From the NCBI RefSeq assembly GCF_015666175.1, contig NZ_JADPIE010000003.1, positions 310,001 through 374,000 on the forward strand: 64,000 nt of DNA. The letters are read 5' to 3'. Both the position numbers and the translations under genes were made by a program. A model generated the notes under the pieces. It was not told the origin of the DNA. It did not search any database and was given only the letters and a program-made list of their open reading frames with translations. Of this stretch, positions 1 through 8,056 are shown one piece after another (within the stretch, counting starts at the first letter, position 1; every line of letters begins with the position of its first letter). The stretch comes from Halonatronomonas betaini. GTDB taxonomy: Bacteria; Bacillota; Halanaerobiia; Halanaerobiales; Halarsenatibacteraceae.

Positions 1-614
1 TGAAGCAATAATTTAACAGTGGCAGTTGCTGAAGCACCAGCTCCATTAATCACAATTTTACTATTTGATAATTTTTTATCAAATAATTTGGTAGCATTTA
101 ATAAACCAGCTAAAATTACAATAGCCGTACCATGCTGATCATCATGAAATATTGCCATCTCAGTTTCTTCTTTTAACTTTTCCTCAATATAAAAACAGTC
201 TGGAGCAGCAATATCTTCTAAATTAATACCTGCAAAAGAAGGCTCTAAATTTTTTACTATATTAACTATCTCTTCCTTATCAGTAGTACCCAGACATAAA
301 GGAACTGCATCAACTCCAGCAAATTTTTTAAACAAAACTGCCTTACCCTCCATTACAGGCATAGCAGCATCTGGACCAATATTCCCAAGTCCCAAAACAG
401 CAGTTCCAGAACTGACAACTGCAATCATATTGCCTTTAGCAGTATACCTGAATGCATTATCCTTATCTTCAGCAATAGCTCTGCATGGCTCAGCTACACC
501 TGGAGAATAAGCCAAACTTAAATCATCAGCATTATTAACTTCGACCTTACTTTTAATTTCTATCTTACCTTTATTATCTTCATGAAATTTTAATGACTTC
601 TGATAAATATCCAA
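1..614 (-). CDS. NAD(P)-dependent malic enzyme (C-terminus cut by window edge)
   Basis: Decarboxylates malate to pyruvate in the cytoplasm. The visible part, about 204 residues, carries the family motifs YSPGVAEPC, GKAVLFKKFAG, NLEDIAAPDC and FHDDQHGTA, followed by the start of the NAD-binding fold (INGAGASA) where the window ends. The start is read as TTG, since the encoded DIYQKSLKFHEDNKGK matches the usual malic-enzyme N-terminus and an AGGGGGAG ribosome site lies 5 bases upstream. It is the last visible gene of a minus-strand run after the two fumarase subunits, 11 bases downstream of them. Fumarate to malate to pyruvate is therefore encoded as one block. The family assignment is secure; cofactor preference (NAD or NADP) cannot be read here. 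Confidence 0.95.
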   Translation of the reverse strand, partial: MDIYQKSLKFHEDNKGKIEIKSKVEVNNADDLSLAYSPGVAEPCRAIAEDKDNAFRYTAKGNMIAVVSSGTAVLGLGNIGPDAAMPVMEGKAVLFKKFAGVDAVPLCLGTTDKEEIVNIVKNLEPSFAGINLEDIAAPDCFYIEEKLKEETEMAIFHDDQHGTAIVILAGLLNATKLFDKKLSNSKIVINGAGASATATVKLLL

Positions 615-625
615 AATATCTCCCC

Positions 626-1177
626 CTAATTATTATTTGAAAATTCCTTTTGTCCCTGCTCATATAAATCATTACCTTCTACGTCATTAACAACAAATAA
701 TGGAAGACCTTCAACATATAATTTCCTGATAGCTTCTGGTCCTAATTCAGGATAAGCTATAACCTCAGCTTCTTTTATATGTTCAGCTATTAAAGCTGCA
801 GCCCCTCCAACAGCGGCAAAGTAGATAGCATCATATTTTTTTAAAGCATCCCTTACAGATTCAGATCTTGCACCTTTACCTATCATGCCTTTAAGACCAG
901 CCTTTAACAGTGGTTCAACAAATGGATCCATTCGATAACTGGTTGTAGGACCGGCAGATCCAATTGCTTTATCAGGTTTATTAGGGGCCGGACCAACATA
1001 ATAAATAACAGTTCCTTCAATATCAAATGGGAGCTCTTCGCCTGCTTCCAGGGCCTCAACCAGGCGTTTATGAGCCTGATCTCTAGCAGTATATATTGTC
1101 CCTGTCAGCCTAACCTCATCTCCTGCCTTAAGTTCTTTTATTAGACTATTATCTAATGGCAAATTTATTTCTTTCAT
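626..1177 (-). CDS. Fumarate hydratase class I, beta subunit (TtdB/FumA C-terminal domain)
   Basis: Second subunit of a two-part iron-sulfur fumarase/tartrate dehydratase, which hydrates fumarate to malate. At 183 residues it is the normal length of a separate beta subunit. The conserved SAGPTTSYRMDPF segment lies near residue 75 and the GKGA and AAVGGAAAL glycine motifs follow. It starts one base after the alpha-subunit stop, so the pair is almost certainly co-translated. Tartrate dehydratase has the same architecture; fumarase is preferred because malic enzyme follows directly. It ends in TAG. Confidence 0.93.
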   Translation of the reverse strand: MKEINLPLDNSLIKELKAGDEVRLTGTIYTARDQAHKRLVEALEAGEELPFDIEGTVIYYVGPAPNKPDKAIGSAGPTTSYRMDPFVEPLLKAGLKGMIGKGARSESVRDALKKYDAIYFAAVGGAAALIAEHIKEAEVIAYPELGPEAIRKLYVEGLPLFVVNDVEGNDLYEQGQKEFSNNN

Positions 1178-1178
1178 C

Positions 1179-2033
1179 CTATCTACCTTCCTTATTAAAT
1201 ACTAAGCTTATATGGCGAGCAGAATGACAATTCAAATTAACTGCAACAGGCATACTGGCTATGTGACAGGGATAACTCTTGATATTAACACCTAAAGCAG
1301 TTGTATTTCCGCCAAGACCCTGGGGACCAATTCCAAGTTGATTAACTCTTTCAAGAATATTTTTCTCTAATACTGCCAGCTTTGGATCAGGATTTCTTTT
1401 ATCTATTCTTTCAAAAAGACTCCTTTTAGCAAGTAAAGCTGATTTTTCAAAATTACCTCCAATTCCAACACCTACAATCAAAGGAGGACAGGCATTGGCA
1501 CCTGATTCCTGAACAACCTGGACTATATAATCAATAATTTCATCTTGAGATACAGTTGGTTTCATCATTTTTATCTGACTCATATTCTCACTGCCACCAC
1601 CCTTAGTGGCAATATCCAGTTTTAGTTCATCACCTTCAATAAAATCATAATGAATAATGGCAGGAGTATTAGTGCCGGTATTTTCTCTATCAAGTGGATC
1701 TTTTACAACTGATTTCCTTAAATAACCATCACTATATCCTCTACTTATCCCCTTATTAATGGCATCTTTTAAGTTACCATCAAATTGAAGATCTTGACCA
1801 ATTTCTGCATAAACAACAACCAATCCAGTATCCTGACAGAGAGGAACTCTCTCATTTCTAGCTATCTCTGAATTATCAAGAATCTGTTTCAAAATTTTGC
1901 GGCCAACTTCACTTTTTTCTCTATCATAAGCTGCACTTATTGCATTTTTAACATCTTCAGGCAGCTCAAAATTAACCTCTTGAACCTTACTGGCAATCTC
2001 ATTCTCAATCTCTTTTGTTTTAATTAATTGCAT
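1179..2033 (-). CDS. Fumarate hydratase class I, alpha subunit
   Basis: Catalytic iron-sulfur subunit of the oxygen-sensitive class I fumarase. Three cysteines expected to hold the [4Fe-4S] cluster are visible: Cys66 in PLCQDTG, Cys182 in ACPPLIVGVGIGG and Cys269 in NCHSARH. The length of 284 residues is typical. It lies 14 bases after thiN, leaving no room for a separate promoter, so it probably shares the transcript of the riboflavin operon upstream. It ends in TAG. Confidence 0.95.
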   Translation of the reverse strand: MQLIKTKEIENEIASKVQEVNFELPEDVKNAISAAYDREKSEVGRKILKQILDNSEIARNERVPLCQDTGLVVVYAEIGQDLQFDGNLKDAINKGISRGYSDGYLRKSVVKDPLDRENTGTNTPAIIHYDFIEGDELKLDIATKGGGSENMSQIKMMKPTVSQDEIIDYIVQVVQESGANACPPLIVGVGIGGNFEKSALLAKRSLFERIDKRNPDPKLAVLEKNILERVNQLGIGPQGLGGNTTALGVNIKSYPCHIASMPVAVNLNCHSARHISLVFNKEGR

Positions 2034-2047
2034 ATTTTCACCTGTAT

Positions 2048-2710
2048 CTAATTAGAATTATCATCATGTAAAATATAGATTAATCTACCTTTACCAACCT
2101 TTATCTTAAAAACATCCCCAACGACTCTATTACTAATGCCTCTGGTATAACTTCTTAATAGATCAAGTCCTTCAATGTCATATTTAGTTCCACTAAGTGA
2201 TATATTCTCAACCTTTTTATCTAAAGGCAATAATGATAAATGCCAGCCTTGATAACCTGAAATTTCTTTGCTTTTTTCAATTATTCCAATTTCAAGACCT
2301 TTTTCCTTAATGACAGCATCAATATTAAGATTCAAAGAATACTCAAGCAGATAAATATTAGCCAGTTGCTGATCAAACCTTCCACCCATACTACCTAGTA
2401 ATATAATTGTATCACATTCTAACCTATTACAATAATCAATGGATAATTCACCATCTGTTTTATCTTTATCAACAGGATATCGCTCTAAAGTCACCTGTCT
2501 TTCCTTCCAGAAATCTAATTCAGCTTCAGTCAGCGAATCAAAATCACCAATTATATATCCAGGATCAATTCCTAAGCTTTCAAATAATCTGGCCCCTCCA
2601 TCTGCTGCCAGTCTAATATCTGAACCATTAATAATATCTTTATAAAAGTGATCAGGGGAGTTAAATTCTCCATTTAATACAACTACTGCCTGACAATTAT
2701 CAGAGCCCAT
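2048..2710 (-). CDS. thiN: Thiamine pyrophosphokinase
   Basis: Transfers pyrophosphate from ATP to thiamine, giving thiamine diphosphate. At 220 residues it has the usual family length. Motifs include LAADGGARLFESLGI and the hallmark IIGDFDSL around residues 50-58, then DKTDGELSI and LLGSMGGRFDQ. In many Firmicutes thiN directly follows rpe; here the riboflavin operon lies between rpe and thiN, and thiN starts 4 bases after ribH. Thiamine diphosphate and flavin cofactors would thus be made from one transcript. It ends in TAG. Confidence 0.93.
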   Translation of the reverse strand: MGSDNCQAVVVLNGEFNSPDHFYKDIINGSDIRLAADGGARLFESLGIDPGYIIGDFDSLTEAELDFWKERQVTLERYPVDKDKTDGELSIDYCNRLECDTIILLGSMGGRFDQQLANIYLLEYSLNLNIDAVIKEKGLEIGIIEKSKEISGYQGWHLSLLPLDKKVENISLSGTKYDIEGLDLLRSYTRGISNRVVGDVFKIKVGKGRLIYILHDDNSN

Positions 2711-2714
2711 TTTA

Positions 2715-3179
2715 TTAAAACTGATTTAATAGATTGGCCATTTCCAGCATACCAACAGCTGCTTCAAAACCTTTATTGCCAGCCTTAGTGCCTGCTCTCT
2801 CAATAGCCTGTTCAATTGTATCAGTAGTTATTACCCCAAACATTACAGGTTTTTCAGTATCTAAACCGACTGTAGCAATACCCTTTGAAACTTCAGCACA
2901 GACATAATCAAAATGAGGTGTTGCCCCTCTAATTACTGCACCAAGGCAAATTACACCATCATATTTATCACTGGCTGCCATCTTTTTAGCAGTTAGTGGT
3001 ATTTCAAAAGCACCTGGAACCCAGGCAATGTCAATATCTTCAGCTTCAACTCCGTGCCTGATCAAAGCATCCTTTGCTCCTGAAAGCAGTTTGCTTGAAA
3101 TAAATTCATTAAAACGAGCAATTACAATTCCAACTTTTAAGCCTTCACCTAACAGTTTACCTTCATATACTTTAGACAT
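2715..3179 (-). CDS. ribH: 6,7-dimethyl-8-ribityllumazine synthase
   Basis: Penultimate step of riboflavin synthesis: condenses the ribityl-pyrimidine with dihydroxybutanone phosphate. The motifs [18 protein letters not shown] and [15 protein letters not shown] match lumazine synthase. The start was placed at the ATG encoding MSKVYEGKL because an AAAGGAGG site sits about 10 bases upstream; a longer open frame begins 12 codons earlier but overlaps ribBA. This gives 154 residues, the family norm. It lies one base downstream of ribBA. Confidence 0.96.
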   Translation of the reverse strand: MSKVYEGKLLGEGLKVGIVIARFNEFISSKLLSGAKDALIRHGVEAEDIDIAWVPGAFEIPLTAKKMAASDKYDGVICLGAVIRGATPHFDYVCAEVSKGIATVGLDTEKPVMFGVITTDTIEQAIERAGTKAGNKGFEAAVGMLEMANLLNQF

Positions 3180-3180
3180 T

Positions 3181-4413
3181 TTAATTATCCTCCTTTGGAT
3201 TATCTTTAATCTCATTTGTATTTAAATTATGCAAAATATGTCCCATCTTATTCTTTTTAACTTTTAAATATTCTTCATTATCTCTATTAGGTCTAATTTC
3301 AAGAGGTACCCTATCAGTAATTTCAAGACCATAACCCTCGAGACCAACAACCTTTTTCGGATTATTAGTTATTAATTTAATAGATTTTATTCCTAAATCA
3401 ATTAAAATCTGAGCGCCGATTCCATAATCCCTTAAATCAGCAGGGAAGCCTAAAGCGATATTGGCTTCAACAGTATCCATTCCTTCATCCTGTAAATGAT
3501 AGGCCTTTATTTTATTGGCTAAACCGATACCCCGGCCTTCCTGGCGCATATATACAATTACACCCTCGCCATTTTCTTCTATCATTTCCATAGCTCTATG
3601 AAGTTGCTCGCCACAGTCACAGCGATTAGAACCTAATACATCACCAGTTAAACATTCTGAATGGATCCTTGTTAATACATTCTCCTTATCATGTAAATCT
3701 CCTTTAAAAATTGCCACATGTTCCATATTATCTACCATAGTTGAGTAGACCCGAATCTTAAACTCGCCATATTCAGTTGGCATATCAGCTTCAGCTTCCA
3801 AATTAATTAGCTTTTCCCTTTTCTTTTTATATTTTATAAGATCAGCAATACTAATTAATTTTAAATCGAATTTCTCAGCAAATTCTTCTAGATCATCTAA
3901 TCTAGCCATCGAACCATCATCTTTGATGATTTCACAGATTACACCAGCAGGTTTCAATCCAGCTAATTTAGCCAGATCTACAGCCGCCTCTGTATGACCG
4001 GCCCTTCTTAAAACTCCACCTTTTCTGGCCTTCAGTGGAAATATATGTCCAGGACGATTAAAATCTCCTGGTTTACTTTCAGGATTCACTAACTCCTGAA
4101 TAGTTTTAGCCCTCTCTTCAGCTGAAATACCTGTTGTTGTGGAAACATGATCAACTGAAACAGTAAAACCAGTCTGATGAGGATCAGTATTATTACTTGT
4201 CATAAGAGGAATTTCTAATTCTTCTATTCTTTCTTTTTCCAGTGGAGCACAGACCAGGCCTCTGCCCTCTTTAATCATAAAATTAATCGATTCTTTATCA
4301 GCCTTTTCAGCAGCCATCAAAAGATCTCCCTCATTCTCTCTATCTTCATCATCTACAACTATTACCATTTTACCTTCTTTGATATCCTGGATTGCATCTT
4401 CTATTCTATCCAT
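3181..4413 (-). CDS. ribBA: Bifunctional 3,4-dihydroxy-2-butanone-4-phosphate synthase / GTP cyclohydrolase II
   Basis: Supplies both precursors of riboflavin. The N-terminal half (about 1-200) is the butanone-phosphate synthase, with [19 protein letters not shown] and [12 protein letters not shown]. The C-terminal half is GTP cyclohydrolase II, with the zinc cysteines in [18 protein letters not shown] and the [10 protein letters not shown] loop. At 410 residues it has a normal fused length with a short extra C-terminal tail of about 20 polar residues. It sits between ribE (17 bases upstream) and ribH. Confidence 0.97.
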   Translation of the reverse strand: MDRIEDAIQDIKEGKMVIVVDDEDRENEGDLLMAAEKADKESINFMIKEGRGLVCAPLEKERIEELEIPLMTSNNTDPHQTGFTVSVDHVSTTTGISAEERAKTIQELVNPESKPGDFNRPGHIFPLKARKGGVLRRAGHTEAAVDLAKLAGLKPAGVICEIIKDDGSMARLDDLEEFAEKFDLKLISIADLIKYKKKREKLINLEAEADMPTEYGEFKIRVYSTMVDNMEHVAIFKGDLHDKENVLTRIHSECLTGDVLGSNRCDCGEQLHRAMEMIEENGEGVIVYMRQEGRGIGLANKIKAYHLQDEGMDTVEANIALGFPADLRDYGIGAQILIDLGIKSIKLITNNPKKVVGLEGYGLEITDRVPLEIRPNRDNEEYLKVKKNKMGHILHNLNTNEIKDNPKEDN

Positions 4414-4430
4414 TATTATCCTCCCTTAAA

Positions 4431-5099
4431 TTATAGGTCATATCCATATTTTTGTAATTTTTCTTTAGTTAAAGAACCTGATTTATCATTACTTCCACCA
4501 CTATTTTTTAGATAATTCTCTGTTGTATTCACAATATATTTGCCAAGTATATCAGTTTCCAGGTTTATAGTGTCACCAATTTTACTCAGATAAAAAGTTG
4601 TCTCAGACCAGCTCTCTGGTATTAGAGAAACTTTAAAAACTTTATCATTAACTTCAACAACAGTTAAACTTACTCCATTTACTGCAATTGAGCCTTTTTC
4701 AACGATATATTTTCCTAATTCTTCAGGATAGTCAATAGATAATACTCTGGCATTCTTTTCAGGTTTTATTTTTAAGAGATTTCCTGTACCATCTATATGG
4801 CCGGTCACAATATGCCCATCCAGCAAATCATTAACCCCTAATGATGGCTCTAAATTAACCTGACTGCCAAGACTGAGATCTCCTAAATTACTTTTTCTAA
4901 GAGTTTCAGGCATTACATCAGCCTTAAATCCAGTTGCTGTAAAAGCCACAACAGTTAAACAGACACCATTAACAGCAATACTGTCACCTTTGCCTGCAGA
5001 TTCTACAACCCTTTCAGCTTTAATATCAAGTTGATATGAGCTGCCACCTTTATTAATTGCCTGAAGGGTACCAATTTCCCTGACAATACCGGTAAACAT
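4431..5099 (-). CDS. ribE: Riboflavin synthase, alpha chain
   Basis: Dismutates two lumazines into riboflavin. It starts with the diagnostic MFTGIV and contains the two tandem lumazine-binding repeats, each with an AVNGV(C/S)LTVV segment (around residues 42 and 138). At 222 residues it is slightly longer than usual because of a polar tail after residue 195. Its start codon overlaps the ribD stop by one base (TAATG), indicating translational coupling. Confidence 0.95.
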   Translation of the reverse strand: MFTGIVREIGTLQAINKGGSSYQLDIKAERVVESAGKGDSIAVNGVCLTVVAFTATGFKADVMPETLRKSNLGDLSLGSQVNLEPSLGVNDLLDGHIVTGHIDGTGNLLKIKPEKNARVLSIDYPEELGKYIVEKGSIAVNGVSLTVVEVNDKVFKVSLIPESWSETTFYLSKIGDTINLETDILGKYIVNTTENYLKNSGGSNDKSGSLTKEKLQKYGYDL

Positions 5100-6235
5100 T
5101 AACTTTCACCTCTTTTAGGATAGGCTGTAATCAAAATATCTTCACCATATCTTTCAGTTTTATCTATATTAATTTTTTCAGATTTATAAATTTTATCTGG
5201 TGCAGCACCGGCAAAAACAGGAATACCATCATTACCACCAAGGATTTTCGGGGAAATAAAAATATAGTATTTATCTATTAAACCTGCTTTTAAAAAAGAA
5301 TAATTAATTCTACTGCCGCCCTCTAACAAAATATTAATTAGATCAAAATTTATTAATTCTCTTGATAGATCATCGAGGTCAAGCTGATTATCTTCATTTA
5401 AAGCAAGCTCGATTACTTTCACTCCAGGTAATTCTTGAAATTTTGATTTTTTTACAGCATCGACATCAGGTCCAGTAAAAACTAAAATATCTGAAAGATA
5501 ATTACCTTTTCTGGCTTCCTTAAACAATTTTGATTCAAGAGAAATTTTTAGGTTGCTATCAAGAATAACCCTGGTTGGCTGACTCACCTTTCCATCTAAA
5601 TGCCGAACTGTTAATTGAGGATCATCAAGCTCAGCAGTTCCTCTACCAACTAAAACAGCATCTAACTTATGGCGTAAATAATGTGCATATTCCCGGGATT
5701 TTTCACCAGAAATCCAGCGAGCATCACCACCAGGCGCAGCAATATAACCATCAATAGTTTGAGCAACCTTCAGATTATAAAAAGGTCTTTTCTTTTCCAT
5801 AAAATGAAAGAATGATTCATTTAATTTTCTGCCCTCTTCTTCCATCAATCCTGCATAAACCTCAATATCCTTTTCTTTTAATTGAGATATTCCACCACCT
5901 GCAACTTTAGGGTTAGGATCTCCATTAGCAATAAAAACCCTTTTAATTCCAGAATTAATCACTTTTAAAGAACAGGGAGGTGTTTTCCCATAATGACTGC
6001 AGGGCTCTAAATTAACATAGAGATCAGACCCTTTAACATCAGTATCTGCTGAATCAATAGCCATAACCTCAGCATGATCTTCACCAAAAGCAGAATGATA
6101 ACCTTTACCAATGATTTTATCATCTTTTACGATGACAGCACCAACCAGTGGATTAGGACTCACAAAACCTTCTCCCTTTCTAGCAAGTTCCAGGGCTCTT
6201 TCCATATATTTATAATCCTTATCTCTAAACTCCAT
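5099..6235 (-). CDS. ribD: Bifunctional diaminohydroxyphosphoribosylaminopyrimidine deaminase / 5-amino-6-(5-phosphoribosylamino)uracil reductase
   Basis: First gene of the riboflavin operon; carries out the deamination and reduction steps. The N-terminal cytidine-deaminase-like domain (1-145) has the zinc motifs HAEVMAI and PCSHYGKTPPCS. The C-terminal reductase domain (from about 150) has DGYIA, GDARWISGEKSRE and LLEGGSRIN. The length of 378 residues is standard. It lies about 90 bases downstream of the FMN-riboswitch aptamer and just after its terminator. Confidence 0.97.
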   Translation of the reverse strand: MEFRDKDYKYMERALELARKGEGFVSPNPLVGAVIVKDDKIIGKGYHSAFGEDHAEVMAIDSADTDVKGSDLYVNLEPCSHYGKTPPCSLKVINSGIKRVFIANGDPNPKVAGGGISQLKEKDIEVYAGLMEEEGRKLNESFFHFMEKKRPFYNLKVAQTIDGYIAAPGGDARWISGEKSREYAHYLRHKLDAVLVGRGTAELDDPQLTVRHLDGKVSQPTRVILDSNLKISLESKLFKEARKGNYLSDILVFTGPDVDAVKKSKFQELPGVKVIELALNEDNQLDLDDLSRELINFDLINILLEGGSRINYSFLKAGLIDKYYIFISPKILGGNDGIPVFAGAAPDKIYKSEKINIDKTERYGEDILITAYPKRGES

Positions 6236-6274
6236 AAAAACTACTCCCCTCCAGCATTTCGTAAATAATCAGAC

Positions 6275-6307
6275 ATAAATAAAAGCCTTCCTAATTATAG
6301 GGAAGGC
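6275..6307 (-). terminator. FMN-riboswitch expression-platform terminator
   Basis: A 7-bp perfect stem (GCCTTCC with GGAAGGC, 9-base loop) is followed on the minus strand by a T-rich run (TTTTATTTAT). It sits between the FMN aptamer and ribD, where ligand-dependent termination is expected. Confidence 0.85.
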
Positions 6308-6325
6308 CTGGATATCTCTTGCAAG

Positions 6326-6440
6326 GCTAACTCTCATCCAGACTTTAACTGTCGGTATTGGAATTTCACCAATTCAACCCCGTTGGGCTTGTGGACTTTA
6401 ACCACCGGTATGGAATTTCACCACTCCCCGTCAGCATAAT
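6326..6440 (-). promoter_or_regulatory. FMN riboswitch (RFN element)
   Basis: On the minus strand this stretch contains the two hallmark GGTGAAATTCC segments, an ACCGGTGGT core, the second half ACCGACAGTTAAAGTC, and the closing CTGGATGAGAG. This is the conserved RFN architecture. It lies directly upstream of ribD with a terminator between, so FMN is expected to stop transcription of the riboflavin operon and anything downstream that lacks its own promoter. Confidence 0.96.
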
Positions 6441-6483
6441 ATTCATTTTTAAAACCAATTAACTATACATATTAACTGTACAT

Positions 6484-6512
6484 ATTTTATCATAAATTAA
6501 AAACACTGTAAA
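6484..6512 (-). promoter_or_regulatory. Promoter of the riboflavin operon
   Basis: Minus-strand -35 TTTACA and -10 TAAAAT boxes are separated by 17 bases and end about 40 bases before the FMN aptamer. Predicted by eye only. Confidence 0.6.
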
Positions 6513-6528
6513 GTCAGCCTAAAAACTG

Positions 6529-7176
6529 CTACTCTCCAGCAGCTCTAAACTTTTTAATCATTTCATAAGGATTTTCAGAACCAAATATTGCAGAACCAGC
6601 AATAATTATATCTGCGCCGGCCTCAATTACTTCACTGACATTATGAAGTTTTATTCCTCCATCAACTGCAATTGCCACATCATTATTTAATTCTTCTATC
6701 ATAGAATTAAGCCTGGCAATCTTTTCAGTTATCTGTGGAATATATTTCTGACCACCAAAACCTGGATTAACTGACATTATCAAAACCATATCTAAATCAG
6801 GCAAAATTAATTCAATCTCTTTTAAAGAAGTCCCTGGATTTAAAGATACACCGGCTTTACAACCTGATTCTTTAATCCGTTGAATCAATCTATGGCTATG
6901 ATTTGTCGCTTCAATATGAAAAGTTATATAATCACTACCTGCTTCAGCATATTCTTCAATATAATCTTCAGGATTAGAAATCATCAAATGGGTATCGAAA
7001 ACCAGGTCAGTCTTATCTCTCAGAGCAGATATAATTCCTGGTCCAAAAGTCAAATTAGGAACAAAATGACCATCCATAATATCTAAATGAAGCATATCCG
7101 CATTATCTATAGTTTTAACCTCTTCTGCAAGCCTGGTAAAATCAGAGGCTAACAAAGATGGAGCAATTTTAATCAT
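6529..7176 (-). CDS. rpe: Ribulose-phosphate 3-epimerase
   Basis: Interconverts ribulose 5-phosphate and xylulose 5-phosphate in the pentose phosphate pathway. The 215-residue TIM barrel has IAPSLLASDF at the N-terminus, the metal/catalytic segments HLDIMDGHFVPN and MSVNPGFGGQ, and VDGGI near the C-terminus. It overlaps the end of rsgA by 8 bases, the usual arrangement of this Firmicute cluster. Confidence 0.97.
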   Translation of the reverse strand: MIKIAPSLLASDFTRLAEEVKTIDNADMLHLDIMDGHFVPNLTFGPGIISALRDKTDLVFDTHLMISNPEDYIEEYAEAGSDYITFHIEATNHSHRLIQRIKESGCKAGVSLNPGTSLKEIELILPDLDMVLIMSVNPGFGGQKYIPQITEKIARLNSMIEELNNDVAIAVDGGIKLHNVSEVIEAGADIIIAGSAIFGSENPYEMIKKFRAAGE

Positions 7177-8035
7177 ATTGCTTTCCCCTTTCCTCTAACA
7201 TCTCAAAATATGTCTTATATGATTTATATCTTGAACTGGCAAGTTCGCCTTCTTCAACTTTTTCTTTTATTAAACAGCCTGGCTCATGAATATGATTACA
7301 GTTATTAAATTTACAATTACTCAAATACTTTCTAAACTCAGGGAAATAAAATTTCAAATCTTCAGCTTCAATGCCATCTAATTCAAGTGTTGAAAAGCCT
7401 GGAGTATCAGCAATCCAACCATCGCTATTCATCTTAAGTAACCTTACTTCCCTGGTAGTATGGGTTCCCCTCTTAAGTTTCTTGCTAATATCGCCAACCT
7501 TTAAGTTAGCACCAGGTATCAAAGTATTTAATAATGCAGTTTTCCCAACACCTGATGGCCCTGCCAGCACTGTTATACCTTTAGAAATGGCATCTTTAAC
7601 CTCAATCATTCCTGTACCATTTTTTACACTTGTCAGAAAAACATTATAACCTGCATCTTTATATGCATTTATTGCATCATCTATCTCTGGATCTATTTCA
7701 TCTACTAAATCAGTCTTATTAATAACAATTACAGGACTATAATCTAGAGATTCAATTAATATCAAAAACCTGTCCAGTAATTTAAAATTCACTTCAGGAT
7801 TTTTAAGTGACTGAACAAGCAAAACCTGGTCTACATTTGCAACTTTCGGTCTCATCAGTAAGTCTTCCCGGGGCAAAAGCTCTTCAACCATTTCCTCTTT
7901 GACAACAACTCTATCTCCTGGATACATTTCTTCTCTAATTCTACCTCTAGGTTTACAGCGTTTTTCTTCTCCATTATCTAAATGGACAAAAACAAATCCA
8001 CCAATCATTCTATTAATAGTACCCTTAAGCTCGAT
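7169..8035 (-). CDS. rsgA: Small ribosomal subunit biogenesis GTPase RsgA, probable ATC start
   Basis: Circularly permuted GTPase that checks 30S subunit maturation. An OB-fold N-terminus is followed by permuted G motifs (NKTD as G4 first, then GPSGVGKTALLN as G1 and DTPGF as G3) and a C-terminal zinc knuckle (CKFNNCNHIHEPGC). The first ATG (8008) would drop the strand IELKGTINR, which aligns with the start of B. subtilis CpgA. No ATG, GTG or TTG lies upstream before an in-frame TAA. An AGGGGGAG site sits 7 bases before an in-frame ATC at 8035, so ATC is chosen. If ATC is not used, the protein starts at 8008 with a weak ribosome site. Family assignment is certain. Confidence 0.93.
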   Translation of the reverse strand: MELKGTINRMIGGFVFVHLDNGEEKRCKPRGRIREEMYPGDRVVVKEEMVEELLPREDLLMRPKVANVDQVLLVQSLKNPEVNFKLLDRFLILIESLDYSPVIVINKTDLVDEIDPEIDDAINAYKDAGYNVFLTSVKNGTGMIEVKDAISKGITVLAGPSGVGKTALLNTLIPGANLKVGDISKKLKRGTHTTREVRLLKMNSDGWIADTPGFSTLELDGIEAEDLKFYFPEFRKYLSNCKFNNCNHIHEPGCLIKEKVEEGELASSRYKSYKTYFEMLEERGKQYD

Positions 8036-8056
8036 TTTTTAACTCCCCCTTAAAAT

